Assembly (NCBI GenBank): GCA_030544235.1 | Contig: CM060463.1 | Span: forward strand, 18,291,690 to 18,355,689 | Direction of reading: 5' to 3' | DNA length: 64,000 nucleotides | Source: Lepturacanthus savala | Taxonomy: Eukaryota; Chordata; Actinopteri; Scombriformes; Trichiuridae | Part shown: positions 1 to 13,155 of the stretch, piece after piece | Numbering within the stretch: position 1 is the first letter of the stretch | How the letters are laid out: each line of letters begins with the position of its first letter | Made by a program: the position numbers and the translations under genes | Notes under the pieces: model-generated | The model's database searches: none | What the model was told of the DNA's origin: nothing | The model's input: only the letters and a program-made list of their open reading frames with translations

Positions 1-697
1 TACGGTAGCTTTGACCGTATTAAAAAAAAAATGATACTATAAACTGATACAAATTTCATACAGATTCCTAAAAAAGTAATAAATGAATAATTAAAAAAAT
101 GAACAAATAAATCAAAAAAGAAAAAAAAAAGCAATGTATCTGCTGAAGTTACTTAAATAAATCTTAACACTGGTGAACTGAACAGTCCAGCTGCTGGGTG
201 CAGTAAGAACTTAACAGGGGCGCCTGACTTTATGATCTATAGGAATGTTATTGAAGTTGTTTATAGTTGTTTTTTGTTACAGAAATGAGTTCAAGGAGTC
301 TGAAAATAGTGAAAAAGTCAGTTCATGGTTGTAGCGATCCTTCCTCTAACTGCCTGATTGCAAGTGACAGGGAAAAGGGACAAGACGCTGAGTCTTGACA
401 CTGATTGCCCAGGTGTCGCGTGAGAGACAGAGAGATGGAAGGAATACATAGATCATTTATGGTTGAATGTGGGTGACTGAGGGAAAGTTATCATTTTTGG
501 CTTTGTTTTATACACCTAAGCCCTTTTAGGATGGCTCCACACTGATTTATAAATGAGACCTCAGGAGTGTTTACTTACTGGTTACACCATACGAGGAGGA
601 TTGCTGGGTCCATGCTAACAAACAAAAGGTTCATAATTTATGTTAACATTAAGAACAATTACAAAGTCAGCCTAATATCACCTGAAGAACATACTTC
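1..697. other. AT-rich non-coding stretch
   Basis: No gene or recognisable repeat was seen. Short A runs are present near 25 and 120. It is probably fhit last-intron or downstream sequence. Confidence 0.4.
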
Positions 698-800
698 ATA
701 ATAATAAACAATAAATAATAATACATTAGATTTATATAGCACTTTTTTAACAAAAAGGACAAACAAAACAGAGCTAACAGGATATTGAGAAAGAAAAGAA
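698..800 (-). repeat. 3' tail of an L2-type LINE, reversed
   Basis: An (AATAATA)-type run is followed by 'tttatatagcactttttt', the reverse complement of the typical fish L2/CR1-like LINE 3' end ('agcgctatataaat' then ATT repeats). Only the tail can be recognised. I infer the family from the 3'-end pattern. Confidence 0.5.
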
Positions 801-2269
801 AACTAGAGAAACTATACAGAACATATATGGAACAAACTCATAGAAAACTGCACAACTCTTGGTAACTTTTATTCTCATAATTTATTATTCCTTTAGCTCT
901 TTATTACTGTTTTTGATTGTCTTCAAATGTCTTTTGCATGTTTTATCCATGTTTTATCTAAAGCAGTTTAAATAGCCTTTTTCTTAGAATGTCATATACA
1001 AATAAACTTCCCTTGCCTACATGAATTTGCATTTATTTAACTTTGTCTAGTGTGGTCATAGAATTAACCATGTTGATGGGCAGAATAACACAGTGCATCT
1101 AAGTATATACACATACTTATATAAGTACATAGTTTTTCTTCTTCCTTACTTTTTACTCTGTTGTTTCTTCACTTCACTTTGTGCCTTAGGGGCACACACA
1201 CCACCTGTTATTTATTCATCTGAAACTGACAAATAAACAGCTTTGCCCTCACCAATCACAGATCAGAATTACCACAAATTGACCTCTAATAGACCACAAA
1301 AGCCAAGTTTGCTGCACATTAAGGCGGCAAGAAAGAAAGCCAGACAAGTCACTATTAAGAGCTCATATGAGCTCAGCGTTCATTTCTACAATGACACGCT
1401 TGAATAACTGTCATGATGGCAACATGGCATAAACACCAGATGTCTGAACAGATGAGTTTTTTTTTTTCCCTCAAGAAAGGAAAGTGTGCGAGCTTGTGGA
1501 TGTGCTTCGGAATCTGAGTTGCTGTTGCCCGATTGTGTACCTTTTTTTTCTCTAATGATCTCCACCAGGAGAGCAAAGCCAGTTCTAAATGACTGATGTC
1601 TGAGCAGGAGGGATTTGATCAGTGCACTACGACAGCATCTCAAGTGCCAAAAATCCTGCGATCAATAAGCGACACACACAAGAAAAATCCAACTGCTTCG
1701 CTCCCAGGGGAACTGAAAAATATGCAAATGTCTCCTGACAGTTAGTGTGTTAGAACAAAATGCAGTTGTGTGATGTTTGGCTGTGTTGACGTAAAATAAA
1801 CTAACCTGAGACCACCTTATGCCGATTTGACCTTGGCCTGTCAAATCTGAGCATCTTCATGTAAACAAGTAACAGCTGCTGCTGTGGGTCTAAAGTCAAT
1901 GAGAAGCTGAACACAAATATCTCTAGAGACTTTTCAAACTCTACACCTTGTGTAGCTGTGATGAAACAGAGAAAAAAAAAAACATATTTAATAGGCAGAG
2001 AGATGAAAGATTTCTCTATTTTAATAAACACAGAATCTCTATTACACGAATGTCTTATAAACTTTGTACAGTCAGAATAGGTAATGTCCATTTGGATTTC
2101 CTGTTGTCCCAGGGGAGCTCTATTAAGGTCAAGCAAGTTATTCTGACTTTCTGGAATAACTTGAAAACTGTATTACAACCTGGGTTTCATTTTGGTTTAT
2201 GCATCTGTTCTAATATATATTATATGTTAAAATTTGGCCTATCTACTTTGGTGAGCACATTATAGATGC
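801..2269. other. non-coding stretch without recognisable features
   Basis: Several ORFs of 60-111 codons occur on both strands, but none resembles a known protein and their codon content is AT-biased in all frames. I see nothing supportable here. Confidence 0.4.
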
Positions 2270-2612
2270 TAACATTAGCCACTGAAGAAGAACTGCTGAA
2301 GCTAGAAACAGTGAATCTAACGATAACCCAAAGCCACTGAAGCTAACAATAACTCAGAGCCACTCAAGCTAATGTTAACCCATAGCCAATGAAGCTAAGG
2401 TTAACCCAGAACCACTGAAACTAAAAAATAACCCAGACCTGCTGAAGCTAACGTTAACCCAGAGCCACATAAGCTAACATTAACCCAGAGCAACTGAAGT
2501 TAATAATAACCCAGAGCCACTGAAGCTAATGATAACCCAGAGCCACTGAAGCTAACATTAACCTAGAACCACTGAAACTAAAACATAACCCAGAGCTGCT
2601 GAAGCTAAAAAT
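2270..2612 (+). repeat. 26-bp minisatellite, about 13 copies
   Basis: This is a tandem array with a 26-base unit of the form 'agccactgaagctaacattaacccag'-like, given here as key parts: 'agccactgaagcta', then 'acattaacccag'. Variants include gccaat and aaccactgaaacta. A one-base-longer unit (aaccactgaaactaaa...) followed by a 'ctgctgaag' unit recurs after six units, which suggests a higher-order repeat of about 157 bp. The edges are blurred by mutation. Confidence 0.88.
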
Positions 2613-3686
2613 AGGCATATAAATATGCCTATTTATATGTAGATATCTGTTTATAGAGACCACTTCAAAGATAAACTAATAGCCAAGCCCAAGTAATCCA
2701 TTGAATACACTGAATCTTATAAATGTCAGCCTAAACAAATAAAAAAAAAGAAAAGGAAATAATAATAATTTCTTGTAATTATATATTTAAAAAAAAGAAA
2801 CATGAGACTGTGTTACACTCAAGGACACATACTACATAAGTCATTCAATATAATGCATTACTCTTGTCCAGCAGTGCAGGCGTGAAGCACAGCATTTTAG
2901 TTTCAAAGAGCTCCATCCGAAATAACTGCCCTACACAATGTGCAAATTGAAGTAGCCGCTTCTATACAAGTGTTTTTCACTGTAAAAATTGGTGGAATTA
3001 AGGCACAATTCCAACCCCTCCATGAGCCTCTTTAAGTTGCTAATTGTGAGTAATTACAGTCCGCCTCTGATTCAACCTCGGAGTGGGTAATGGGGGTTTC
3101 TGCGTGGGTGGTAATACAATGTCCCACTTATTAAATGCTGCACCATTCTCCTCCCTTGACATTCACCTTCCTCACTGAGGGGGTGTAATAAGCAGGCCTA
3201 TTTTTCAGAGATGTCTCCCTTTATTCACGGCGACCACAAAACCGTTGCTACAAAGTCGTTTAAGGAGTAGACGTTAAAATGTGTTTATTTGTAGAACTAA
3301 AATTGTGTTTAATCATTTAAAATAAGTGTCAGCCAATTCAAAAAGATGACCCTGACCCTCATTTTCTATGAGCAACACAAGAAAAAAAGATTTATCTTCT
3401 TGTCATATCTTTATTTATAACTGATCATTGCTGATCTGCCACTGCTACTGTGGGGTCAGGCATGTCAAGAATGCTAAAAGATCTGGGATTTTTTTCTTTT
3501 GTAGGCATTTTTTTTAATAAATACTGAGTCTATTAAACACATCTGTGATATTTTATTCACCAAAAGTTGTTTTAATTTTCTCTCATCCAGCAGCAGGCAC
3601 TTTCTGAAGCTAAACACATAAAATATGCATTATTAATGACCACCTACTCTGATTGGCTAGAGCTGTGGCCCCCACCTTCACCCCAG

Positions 3687-3734
3687 CCTTTATTATCATT
3701 TCTATGTATCATTACTATGTAATGATAATAAAGG
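3687..3734. repeat. Hairpin with 14-bp perfect arms
   Basis: The left arm cctttattatcatt (3687-3700) is the exact reverse complement of aatgataataaagg (3721-3734). A 20-base loop separates them. Confidence 0.85.
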
Positions 3735-4737
3735 AGGCTCCCTGACACCACATCATTATCCGGAATAATTGCTGCATCAAAGCTCCCAAACAAAAGGTTT
3801 GGGAAGGTTGACATGTATGTTTCAGTTTTTCTCAGTCACTTTGCTGCATTTCTTACATCACAATTACCACTTGCACAACACTTAGTGTGTGCAAGTGTTA
3901 ACAGTGCACATAATAGCAGCAGTTTCTTATGTTATGTCAGTCAAATGATCAATACTTTAAATGATGAATGATTCCGTATAAAACTAACAGCTCATTTCAT
4001 TGCTTGAATCATTACATACTAACACACTGAGCTAGTCAAAATCTGTCAAGCAAATTCTATACATTTTATATATTTCTTTTTGTACAATCATCTATTCCAA
4101 TATGTCCTGCAATATCGTTTGTAGTTGTGCAGAGAATTTATCAGAAAGGACTCAGCTGTAGCTGATTCAGAATACCTCACACTTTAGTCCTCACTAAGAC
4201 TAAAGACCAGGTTTGAAATCTAGTATCATATAATCAATTTTAATTTCTGTGCTGCAGTACTGGACTGGATCACATTCCATTTCAAATTACCAGTGCTCTA
4301 AATGGGACAACATAGGCTACTGCCAACAGGTGAAATATCAAAAAAGACAGAAATGCACAATAAAACAATACAAACATCCACCTAACACTTTCTATTTTAA
4401 ACAGCCAGACACAGACTCTGACCCACAACAAATAAACAAAAACGACAAAGATAAATTATTCATGAATACATTGTGCTTATTTTCTTCTTTCTTTCGTTCT
4501 TTCAAATCAAAAAAAGGCTAAATGTTAAATAGTTTCCAAAATAACGTTCAGTTCTTCTTCTACTTCACTGGATAAAATTCCTTTATTTTTACTTTACTGC
4601 ACTGAAAGGCTCAATATAGATCTGTAAGTTTTAAAGAAGTGCAAATGTATATGAAGTACATAATACAAATATTGTATTATTTAACCAATTTTACAATTTT
4701 ATTGCATTGCTTTGTATATTAAAATTTGCTTGTTTTG

Positions 4738-4759
4738 GGTGGGTGGAGGGTGGGGGGGT
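4738..4759 (+). other. G-rich quadruplex-prone block
   Basis: Four G runs of at least three bases, plus a GG between the second and third, lie within 22 bases (gggtgggtgg, then agggtggggggg). This fits the G-quadruplex pattern. No adjacent gene is seen. Confidence 0.6.
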
Positions 4760-7700
4760 CGAATGTATCCCAATCCTACTAAAAGGACACAGACTGAAGG
4801 TTTGATCCAGATGAAAACCAAGACTTAATTATGTGTTCTTATCCGATTTTTTTTTTTTTTTAATAATCAATTTTCTAATTTACAACTTGGACTACGAATT
4901 CCATCCATAATCCAAACAAATCCACTAAGAGACCAGTGAAAGGAATTCAAAAACCAGAAAGCAGAACCTTTGACATAAACTTTTGACATATCTATGTCTA
5001 GGTCTTAAACCAGATTCCTCACAGCAACCTTCTTGCTCCAAATCAGCATTTTACTATGTAAACTTCATTTATAAGCTTTTTTGGATTTTAATCTTAAACA
5101 AAACAACATTCAGAGAATCCCAATGGCCAAATGTGCAGTAAATCTAATTACACATCTATTGGTACATTCACCTTTGACTGAATTAGACTCTCCCTCAGTG
5201 CTTGATGATAAATGACTGTTCTCTGAATGTTACTGGCTTATATTTGCATATGAGAGCTCTAATGTGCCACTAAGGCCGTTGCAGAGGAGCGGCTTCACCC
5301 GCCTCTCAATGGACACACAAAGCTGCCTCAAATAAGAGCTGTCACAACATCAATGACTGCATTTAGAGGAAGTTGTTTAGTTATTAAGCAGCATTGATTT
5401 TGTCATACAGAGGGTCTACACTCTCTCTCTCCCCATCTCTGCTTGCATTTCCTCATTTTCTCTCAGTCTCTTTTTCTCAATTCAGCTTTCACAGCAAGAG
5501 CAGTCCCTACCACTATATTGTAGCGTACTGACATTGATTCATTGTGTATGAGCTGATGAAGCTCAGTTTAAGTTGTAGGAGCAAGGGCTTGTTATAGATT
5601 ATATTACTTTCATCAAAATGAAGAAACATATGGAGATGGACAGAATCGGCTCTTCTTCTGTTGCTACTGTATGTCTTTAAATTCTCAGATTTCTGTTTTT
5701 CAACAATTTAAAAGTCAAGCAGCCAAAAGTAACATAGCTTTACCCACACTTATAACACTCATGTCCAGTTTACATTGATGCTGTTTCCCAGATTCTATTA
5801 AAATCTATTTAGACTGGATTCTGAACATCACTTAGCATAATGCTAACAACTAATGTCAGAGAAACTATGTTGTGTCTATCTGGAGTCATTCAGGGAGTAG
5901 GCCGCTAGATGTGCTGCTTGTCATAATTCACTCATCCGATTGACTTCACAATCAATACCACAGTCTCTTTGGTCCTCAGCAACATACATGCCAAATGTGA
6001 AGTTGATCTGCTGAACAGCTTTCAAGATATGTGGATGTCATACATACATAGAAAAACAGATTTCCTCCTTCATAGATAGATGCTGCTGCTAGAGCCAAAC
6101 TGATAAAATGGCACCAAATGGCACTAAATTTGTCATGGGCAATCAACTTGTGGACCATTGTCAGTCATATTCAAAAGTTCAGGAGCTACAGCAATTGTGA
6201 GAAATTTGAGGTGAGGATGAGCTACAGAAAATCTGTATGGAATAACAAAAATTGGAAATAGTTACTTTTTCTGGCTTGGGACAGAAATATCCTGTACCAA
6301 ATGTAGTGACAATAGCTCAAAATTTGTATATGTTTGTATATGCATAACCACACATTTCAAGGAAATATTTTTAGATTTACGCATACAGTTAAAAGTTACA
6401 GGTTTGAAGTTACAGTTACATGTGGCTGAATTGCAGCAAATTCAACAATTCACTTCCTTGGTTCCCCAACAATGCATGCATCAAGTAGGAAGTTGGTCAC
6501 ATAAATGGCTTTCCTTATTATCTCTCTGCACTAGTAAATTATTAAAATTGTTTTTTTTTTTTTGTTTGTCTTTGTTTTTTATCTTCAATTGGTTTTATGT
6601 TCAATCTCTAGTTTTGCCATTGGTAAACTTCTGTAGCTCTTTAAAACATTGATAACATAACATTGACATTATGATGGGCTTCAACAGAACAACCCTTCAT
6701 ATTGAAACAATGTTCAACCTCCATTCTGCCACATACATCATATTCACTTTCATCAGATCCCCTCACTCATCCCCCATTCACTCCCAGTGACAACCTTGAG
6801 AAAATCCACTGTCCTTCTTCAAACCACAATTTGACAACAAACAACCAGCAGCACTGCAAACTCAAGCAAGGAGTTTCTGGTAGATTTCAAAAGACATCTA
6901 CGCCTTTGTTGTCATCTTATGTTTTATAATTACTTTTAATGGTTTATTAATTCTGTCATCTTGTGATATCAATGCTGAGATCTGATACTGAGATCATTAA
7001 CATGTAAATGCATGGGAGTCTGGTAATAGGATTGTACTTTACAATTGTACCTTACTACGCAGGCTTGTTGTTGATTCTAAATCAGCTGTCAGTCAAGAGG
7101 CCACATGAATCTGTACCAGGGTACTAATTGTAATTATGCCATCCTCATTATGCACAACAAGGTTTGTTTTGTTGTAATTGGAATGATTATGCGGAAGGAC
7201 AAGCAGGCCATTATTCTTGATGGCTATTTTGTATGTGTGGTTCGCTATTTTGGTTCCATTTGCCTTATTTGACATATATTAGGTCCTCAGGTAATCTAAA
7301 CAGATCTAAATGTGAATTTGCAAAAACTGGTAGGCAAGCGACAATTATTTTGTGACTGGAGCAATTTGAAAATCATCTATTATTGACCAATCGTGTTTTG
7401 GTGGGTTGTGTTTGCTATGGTTGCATGTGGAGACCTGTGCAAAGGCAGAACCATTGGCCAAAGGGTAATTTGGGAGAAATTATGGAAGTTTCACTTTGTT
7501 TAGCTTTTTGTTAACTGCATGTCTATAACTTCATCATCATACATAAGAAAGATAATTTCTTTCATCAGTGTTCATCTTAACATTTTAATCTTCATCATAT
7601 AGTCAGAAGAACATGCGTCTATTGTCTTTCAGAAGTAAGTACATTTTAGTTAAATATTAGTCTGTATCATGTGAGACTGATCATTCTCATGTGTCTGGCA

Positions 7701-8024
7701 GAAATTATGATTTCAGCCATTCTGTGGCCTCCTTTATGCATAAAACCTGACTGGCTGTGGCCCGCCACCAGAAAACCAGCCATGATGGCAGTTAATTGGT
7801 GGCAAACATGCTCAGTGCTGAAGCTGCATGCCAAGCCGGTGAACTGCTGGGTGGCCCAAGCAGGCCAGATGCTGACTGGCAGTGTGTTGGCACTAGAGTG
7901 GTGTCAGTGCAGGTGTTGATCAAACTGAATTACACAGTGGGTTTGGAGCTGGAACAGGTTTTGTTTGAAGGCTGGATTTTCTGTCCACTCATTATTACAG
8001 AGCACAAGCAGGCAACTCTCTCCA

Positions 8025-8267
8025 AATGCGTTTTTATTACCTTAGATTGAGCTGTTATATACATGGGGATCGGGTCTCCCTACATGGGGCCTGCCTTGTT
8101 GGACCACCATGTTTCTATAGTAGCCCAGAATAGACAAACCAAACAATGGATCTAGAGATGGCTATTCCCATTTTCTGTAGCCACTATAAATTATCCTATA
8201 TGTTGGGGTACTGTTGGTTGCAATTCACACACTTAGATACTCAGAAACTATACACTGTACCTTTAGC
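8025..8267 (+). mobile_element. Decayed copy of a widespread teleost MITE-like repeat
   Basis: The order of blocks 'acatggggatcggg', 'ccaccatgtttctatagtag', 'cccagaatagacaaaccaaac', 'ggttgcaatt' and the terminal 'acactgtaccttta' matches a dispersed repeat that I recognise from many percomorph intergenic regions. It has no coding capacity. Assignment is from memory of the repeat's layout; its left boundary is approximate. Confidence 0.6.
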
Positions 8268-8900
8268 ATATCCTCACCCCAGAGTTTCAAATACAGCAGT
8301 TTTATTATGCCCCTCAGTGTCAGACACTGATATAAAAGATAGCCTTTAGTATATATATGTAAGTCACCGGGCTTTCACCTTACTCTGAACCAAACCCATC
8401 AAGAGACACAGCAGGAGTCACTGTAAAGGGAGGCAAAGGGAGTCGCACAAGTCAACGCAGGAATCTTGATGTATTAAAAACCAGTTCCATTTATTTTGTG
8501 TTTCCAACCCCTTGAATGCATCTTGTGTGAGACCGGAGTACACCGACCCAATGCACTTGACACAACCGGGGAAAAAAACTTAAATAGGTTTATAAAGGCC
8601 AGGAGATGAAGCCCATGAGTTGAAAGCTCTCAAATGAGCAGTAGTAACTGCTCAGTGCAGTAATCTGTCCTCTATGATGAGCAAAGGCAGGCAAATGCTT
8701 ACAAAACTAGCAGAATATAACCTAAAAGATCCTATAAATTCTTCACAGTAAAATAATAAGCATGACTCCTGATATTATTATTACGTCATTTCAAAGCTTT
8801 TAATAGTAGGAAAAAAACACAGTGTGTTAGCAGTAGCTAATCAGAGTTGGCTTATCATGAGGCCTGTTTCAGACAGAGATGAACTGAGGAGTTGTGTCAA
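8268..8900. other. Non-coding spacer before the LINE fragment
   Basis: Nothing can be recognised in this stretch. There is a short TA run near 8351 and a mildly GC-richer part around 8380-8560. Confidence 0.35.
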
Positions 8901-8904
8901 GGGC

Positions 8905-9996
8905 AAGTATGAGAGAAATGATCAGTGTTTGGCCCCATTGCTCTTTATTCTGCACACACTCACCCTTGGACAAATTCTTCACTGCCATGGCCTCCGTTTC
9001 CAGTGTTACGTTGATGAAACTCAACTCTACCTCACCTCCAAGACCTTCGCCCCTAACATCCATACCACCCTTACCGACTGCCTTGCAGATATAACATGGA
9101 GGCAACAAAACTATATCTAACTCAACTGCAACAAATCCTGAATCCTTGTCACTGGCTTAAATTCCCTCGCCCCCACTGCCCTGACTTTCTCCTTCAGCAT
9201 TTATGGTTCTATCATCACCCCCTTTACCCATGTCTGTAACCTTGGAATCTTTTTTTTACCCCACCCTCTCATTCTTGCGACATGTTATCCATATCACCAA
9301 ACTGCATTCTTTCCTCTTTGGAACACTGCACGCCTCTGTGCGCCTCTATGATCAAAATCATCACCCATGCCCTCATAACTTCAACATGTGTTTACCGCAA
9401 TAGCATGCTCTAGGGTTCACCCAACAAAATCCTCATAAACTTCAGATTTTTTCAGAATTCTGCTGCCCGCCTGCTCACTTCCACTCATTACCAAGAAAAC
9501 ATCACCCCTATCCTTCATAACCTTCACTGGCTCCCAGTTAAATACCAGATTTACTTTAAGATACTCTTCACCAGCTACAAAGCCCTAAGCAACCTTGCTC
9601 CCTCTTACCTCTCTGACCTCCTTTGCTACCCAGACCCCTACCCGTCTTCTCGGGTCCGCTCCGGACCTGGGGTAGCATGGCCTTTTTAGTTGCTGCACCC
9701 TCCCTCTGAAACACATTCCCCATCCACATCTGTCAATCAACTACCTTACCCTCTTTCAAATAGGCCCCCGAGACCCTACTCTTCAAATTCGCCTTCACCT
9801 GTTAACATTCCCTCTATTCAACTCATGGTTCAAGTTTTAAAATTTAATCACATACCTTTATACGTTTCACTGTACTTTTCTATGTTTTATTCTGCTTTGA
9901 ACCTATTAATGATTTTTATCATTGTGTGTATGTAAAGTACCTAGATGGTACCTAGAAAAGAGTTATATGAATTAAATGTACAATTATTATTATTAG
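8905..9996 (+). mobile_element. 5'-truncated, decayed L2-like LINE
   Basis: Plus-strand translation in broken frames gives a reverse-transcriptase core: APLLFILHTLTLGQIL, then CYVDETQLYL, where the intact family has the Y-x-D-D box, so the second catalytic Asp is changed to Glu. Downstream come LVTGLNSLAPTALTFSFSIYG-like and FLRHVIHITK segments, then the C-terminal block NSAARLLTSTHYQENITPIL and HNLHWLPVKYQIYFKILF. In-frame stops at about 9118 and 9140 and several frameshifts disable it. The 3' end reads 'tgtaaagtacctagatgg', then an ATT-repeat tail, as in L2/Maui-type fish LINEs. The 5' portion, including the endonuclease, is missing. Confidence 0.85.
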
Positions 9997-10947
9997 AAAA
10001 AAAATGTTTTTTGAACAGTGAACATGCACAGCAACTCTAATCAAATACTAAAATAAAATATAAAGCTGGAAATGAACATGTTATGTTATGATCTCAGTTT
10101 TTTAATTAAACCTAATTTCTTATGGATTAACTTGGAGACACGATTGTGTTTTGTCATTTATTACCAATGATGACCAAATAGCCTATTACAGCTCAAAGAA
10201 AAAAAAAGTGTTGAATTTAGTCTTTTAAAGTATAATTTATTTTCATAAATTTAACTATATTTTCGAATGAATGCAATGTTGTTATTTAAACAGTTTAATA
10301 GAAAAATCATCTGTTTGTTACAATTTAATTCCTTCGTTGTGCTCTCCACCAACATTTGATGAAGCAAAAACAATGGGCTGTTATTACAGCGAATGACTTT
10401 CTGTCCTTTCACTCTCTCATCATCGCTGCTTCACTGCGACTCCCTTCCACTGTGGCGGTAAATCATCTTTAATTATCCACATCATCATTTTTACAAGAAA
10501 ACCCAAAGCAGTCCTCCCAAACCTCAAAGGCCTGTCATAAAGTAATCATCATGGCTATGTCCATAAGCAGACTGGCTTTCTTGTATTTTTGTTTATTTTT
10601 TATTTTATTTTTTTGGTCAATGAAGACTTTTGATGAAGTATTTGTCCTGCTGAGTGAGTACTTCCACTTTGTCAGGCAAGTATGGTAATGACCCTGACCG
10701 TTGGACCTTTGTCCAAATTATAGAGCTGGAGAAATGCTGCGCTCTGCAAACCGAGTGTCAGAAGTCAGGCCATTAGAAAAGGCTGTCCTCACTGTAGGCA
10801 GGTGTGTGGACTACTAAGAACCGAAGCTCTCTGAAGTAGCTCTGCCTCTGTGCAATTCATTAATGCAACTTTATTTAATGAGCAGCATGCTGCATCTCTA
10901 AGCTTTATTCAAGCTGTTCTCATACCCTGCTCATACTTATTCCCAAG
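9997..10947. other. AT-rich non-coding stretch
   Basis: No gene was seen. The portion at about 10620-10920 is less AT-biased, with homeobox/POU-like motifs near its end, and could be a conserved non-coding element. That remains untested. Confidence 0.35.
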
Positions 10948-10948
10948 A

Positions 10949-11080
10949 AATAATATGATGAAATAATAATTTCATCATATTATTATTTGATGTATATATA
11001 TATATACATCAAATAATAATATGATGAATATATATATATATATATATGAATATATAGATGTGTATATATATATATATATA
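10949..11080. repeat. 58-bp perfect palindrome overlapping a second hairpin, plus (TA)n
   Basis: Positions 10971-11028 form a perfect spacer-free palindrome of 58 bp; the half-site begins ttcatcatattattattt and the centre is (TA)n. Its left arm also pairs with 10949-10964 as a separate 16-bp-arm hairpin, so two mutually exclusive cruciforms are possible. A (TA)n tract with short interruptions runs on to about 11080. Confidence 0.9.
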
Positions 11081-11177
11081 ACCCAACAAATGAAACTAAT
11101 CATAAAGCAGTAATTAACAGTGATGTGTCTCATACAAATACTACAGGATGTCTTGTGTAGCAGAACCATAGTCACCA

Positions 11178-11208
11178 CCCATAGAAATGTTTATTGCATT
11201 TCTATGGG
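11178..11208. repeat. Small hairpin with 12-bp perfect arms
   Basis: cccatagaaatg (11178-11189) pairs with catttctatggg (11197-11208) across a 7-base loop. A further partial copy, 'aatagaaatgcaaa', follows at once. Confidence 0.8.
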
Positions 11209-11214
11209 CAATAG

Positions 11215-11994
11215 AAATGCAAATTTTTATATATTTATAAAAATATATTTTATAAATATATTATAAAAATATATTTATAAAAATAAATATATTTTTATAA
11301 TATTTAACATAATTATATAGCATAAAAGCTGCTATATAATGTGTATTAAACAACTGTGTGATACACTTAATATAATAAAGTAGAAAATAATATAGAAATA
11401 GAAAATGAAAGAAAATAGCATAGAAAAAAAATTAAATCATAAAGTAAACTAAATTGGCTCCATATTAGTGAACTAAAACATTAATATTCTTGTGTTTGAT
11501 ATTAATAAAAACAAATATAATAAAAAACACAATCTGATTAATAAATACTTTTGATACTTTAAATACAATGTTATAATATTACTAATCTACTTGCACTGAA
11601 GTGAAAAATTGAATTCAGGATTTGCAAATAAATATTTTAAGATGATAAGATGGCTACTTTTACCTAAGTAAAGGATCTGAGTTCTTTGTTCACCATGATA
11701 ATCACTAGCTACTTAAATACTTAAAGATTATGATCTTGAACTGAAGATTCTGAAAATAAAATATAAAATGCATATTATTGCTAAAAATGTAATCAAAACA
11801 CATTTTAATGTAGTAACTAGGTTATAATGTTGCAATTTCCACTGAAAATATAAGACATGTTACTATCTTTCTTGAGGTTCACACTGCATGGACCTTTGCA
11901 GGATCATCTAATATACATATAGTTTATATGCTTTTTGTCTCCTTTTCTAAAGCTTGGTCAAACAACAAGCACTAAAACATCACCTTCATATCAC
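11215..11994. other. Very AT-rich non-coding stretch
   Basis: Positions 11220-11300 consist of overlapping 'tatttataaaaatat' motifs able to fold in many registers. No gene or named repeat could be recognised beyond that. Confidence 0.45.
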
Positions 11995-12080
11995 CTTCAT
12001 AAACCCTCCCAACACATCCAAACAATTTTATGGTGTGACAGCCATAAAATTGTTTGGATGTGTTGGGAGGGTTTATGAAG
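11995..12080. repeat. Perfect inverted repeat, 39-bp arms, 8-bp loop
   Basis: The arm 11995-12033 (starts cttcataaaccctccc, ends caattttatgg) is the exact reverse complement of 12042-12080. The loop is tgtgacag. It has no mismatch, unlike the surrounding old repeats, which implies recent origin or gene conversion. There is no ORF. It could be a very short palindromic MITE or a hairpin-derived duplication. Confidence 0.93.
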
Positions 12081-13155
12081 CGCTGTGGTTACGGTCTGGT
12101 TAGAGTTAAAGGAACGTCATGTTTTTTTTTAATGATCGCTTAAACTTCCTTGAAGTTGCACAACCTTGATCATTACAACAGTTGTGTTTATAGATGGCTT
12201 TTCATGGCTGAATTTTAGACCACCACTACTCTTGTGAGGATGAGCTGATGTTCACTATGTGACTCTCTGTGGCCTCCACTAAGTTGCCATGTCTGTGTTT
12301 ATTGTGCAGCATTGCTTCATTTCCATTGAATTCTCCTAATTGAACCACAGGAGCATTGTTGCTGGAAAGTACAACGAGGACGCTGATCAGCTGGGGACAT
12401 CCGTGCTGTCCTCCATCACCCTCCCAGGCCAATCCTCTCATCCCGCTGTTTACTATTCCGCTCCTGCTCCCAGCAGGGACCTCAGACGGAAAGCCACTTC
12501 CTGCGCCTTTCCTCCCAGCTCCCTTCACCATATGACCAAAGTCATTTACACCACAGAGACATGGTAGAAAATTGGGGGAGAGACATGTTTAAAATATACC
12601 CCCCCGCTTGAGCGCAGCTCCATCCGGACTCCCAGAAGAAATTAAAAAACAGCCTAACTGGCGGCTTCTATCATGTCCTCATCCATGGTCCTATGCAACT
12701 GTGACAGTCCCCACCGGACACTGACATACACGGGTGCTTTTTAAGTTCACAATGCTTCAAATAGAGCGATAGAAAAGTGAGCGCTCTCATGAGGAACTGA
12801 GCAAGGGGGGCTGTTGTCGAGAAATGTAGTAGCATCCTGTGGGAGAATCTGAAGGGGCAGCTGATGTTCGTCCCGCTTTTTCATTAAAAAGAAAAAAGAA
12901 TCTCCAAGTCATTCGGTCTATTTCCAGTCGTGAAATCTGACTTTCTGAGATTAACTTCAAATAAAATGTCTTCATTCCAATGAATCTTCATACCTCAGCA
13001 GCTAAATAGGTCCCATATAACCCATATGACCTTTAGAAAAACATTCCCGTCACTTCTAGAATTAATTAGTATTAAGCAACTGATGCCTTGTAGATGTGGA
13101 TTTATAGCTGTGATAAACAGCACTCATGTCTGAATGAGTGCCCAAGTCATTCTTT

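Larger units (their letters stand above)
2613..8024. other. 5.4-kb AT-rich non-coding stretch
   Basis: No gene was recognised. The stretch contains one 14-bp-arm hairpin (3687-3734), a G-rich quadruplex-prone block (4738-4759), a CT run near 5423 and scattered poly-T tracts. The segment near 5160-5540 is less AT-rich and might include conserved non-coding sequence, but this cannot be judged from one genome. The 82-84-codon ORFs near 7.67-8.05 kb show no recognisable domain. Confidence 0.4.

Noticed and set aside
12226..12567. Antiparallel ORFs of 101 and 75 codons in a GC-richer segment
   Set aside because: No known domain in either strand; open frames on opposite strands of a GC-richer block are expected by chance.
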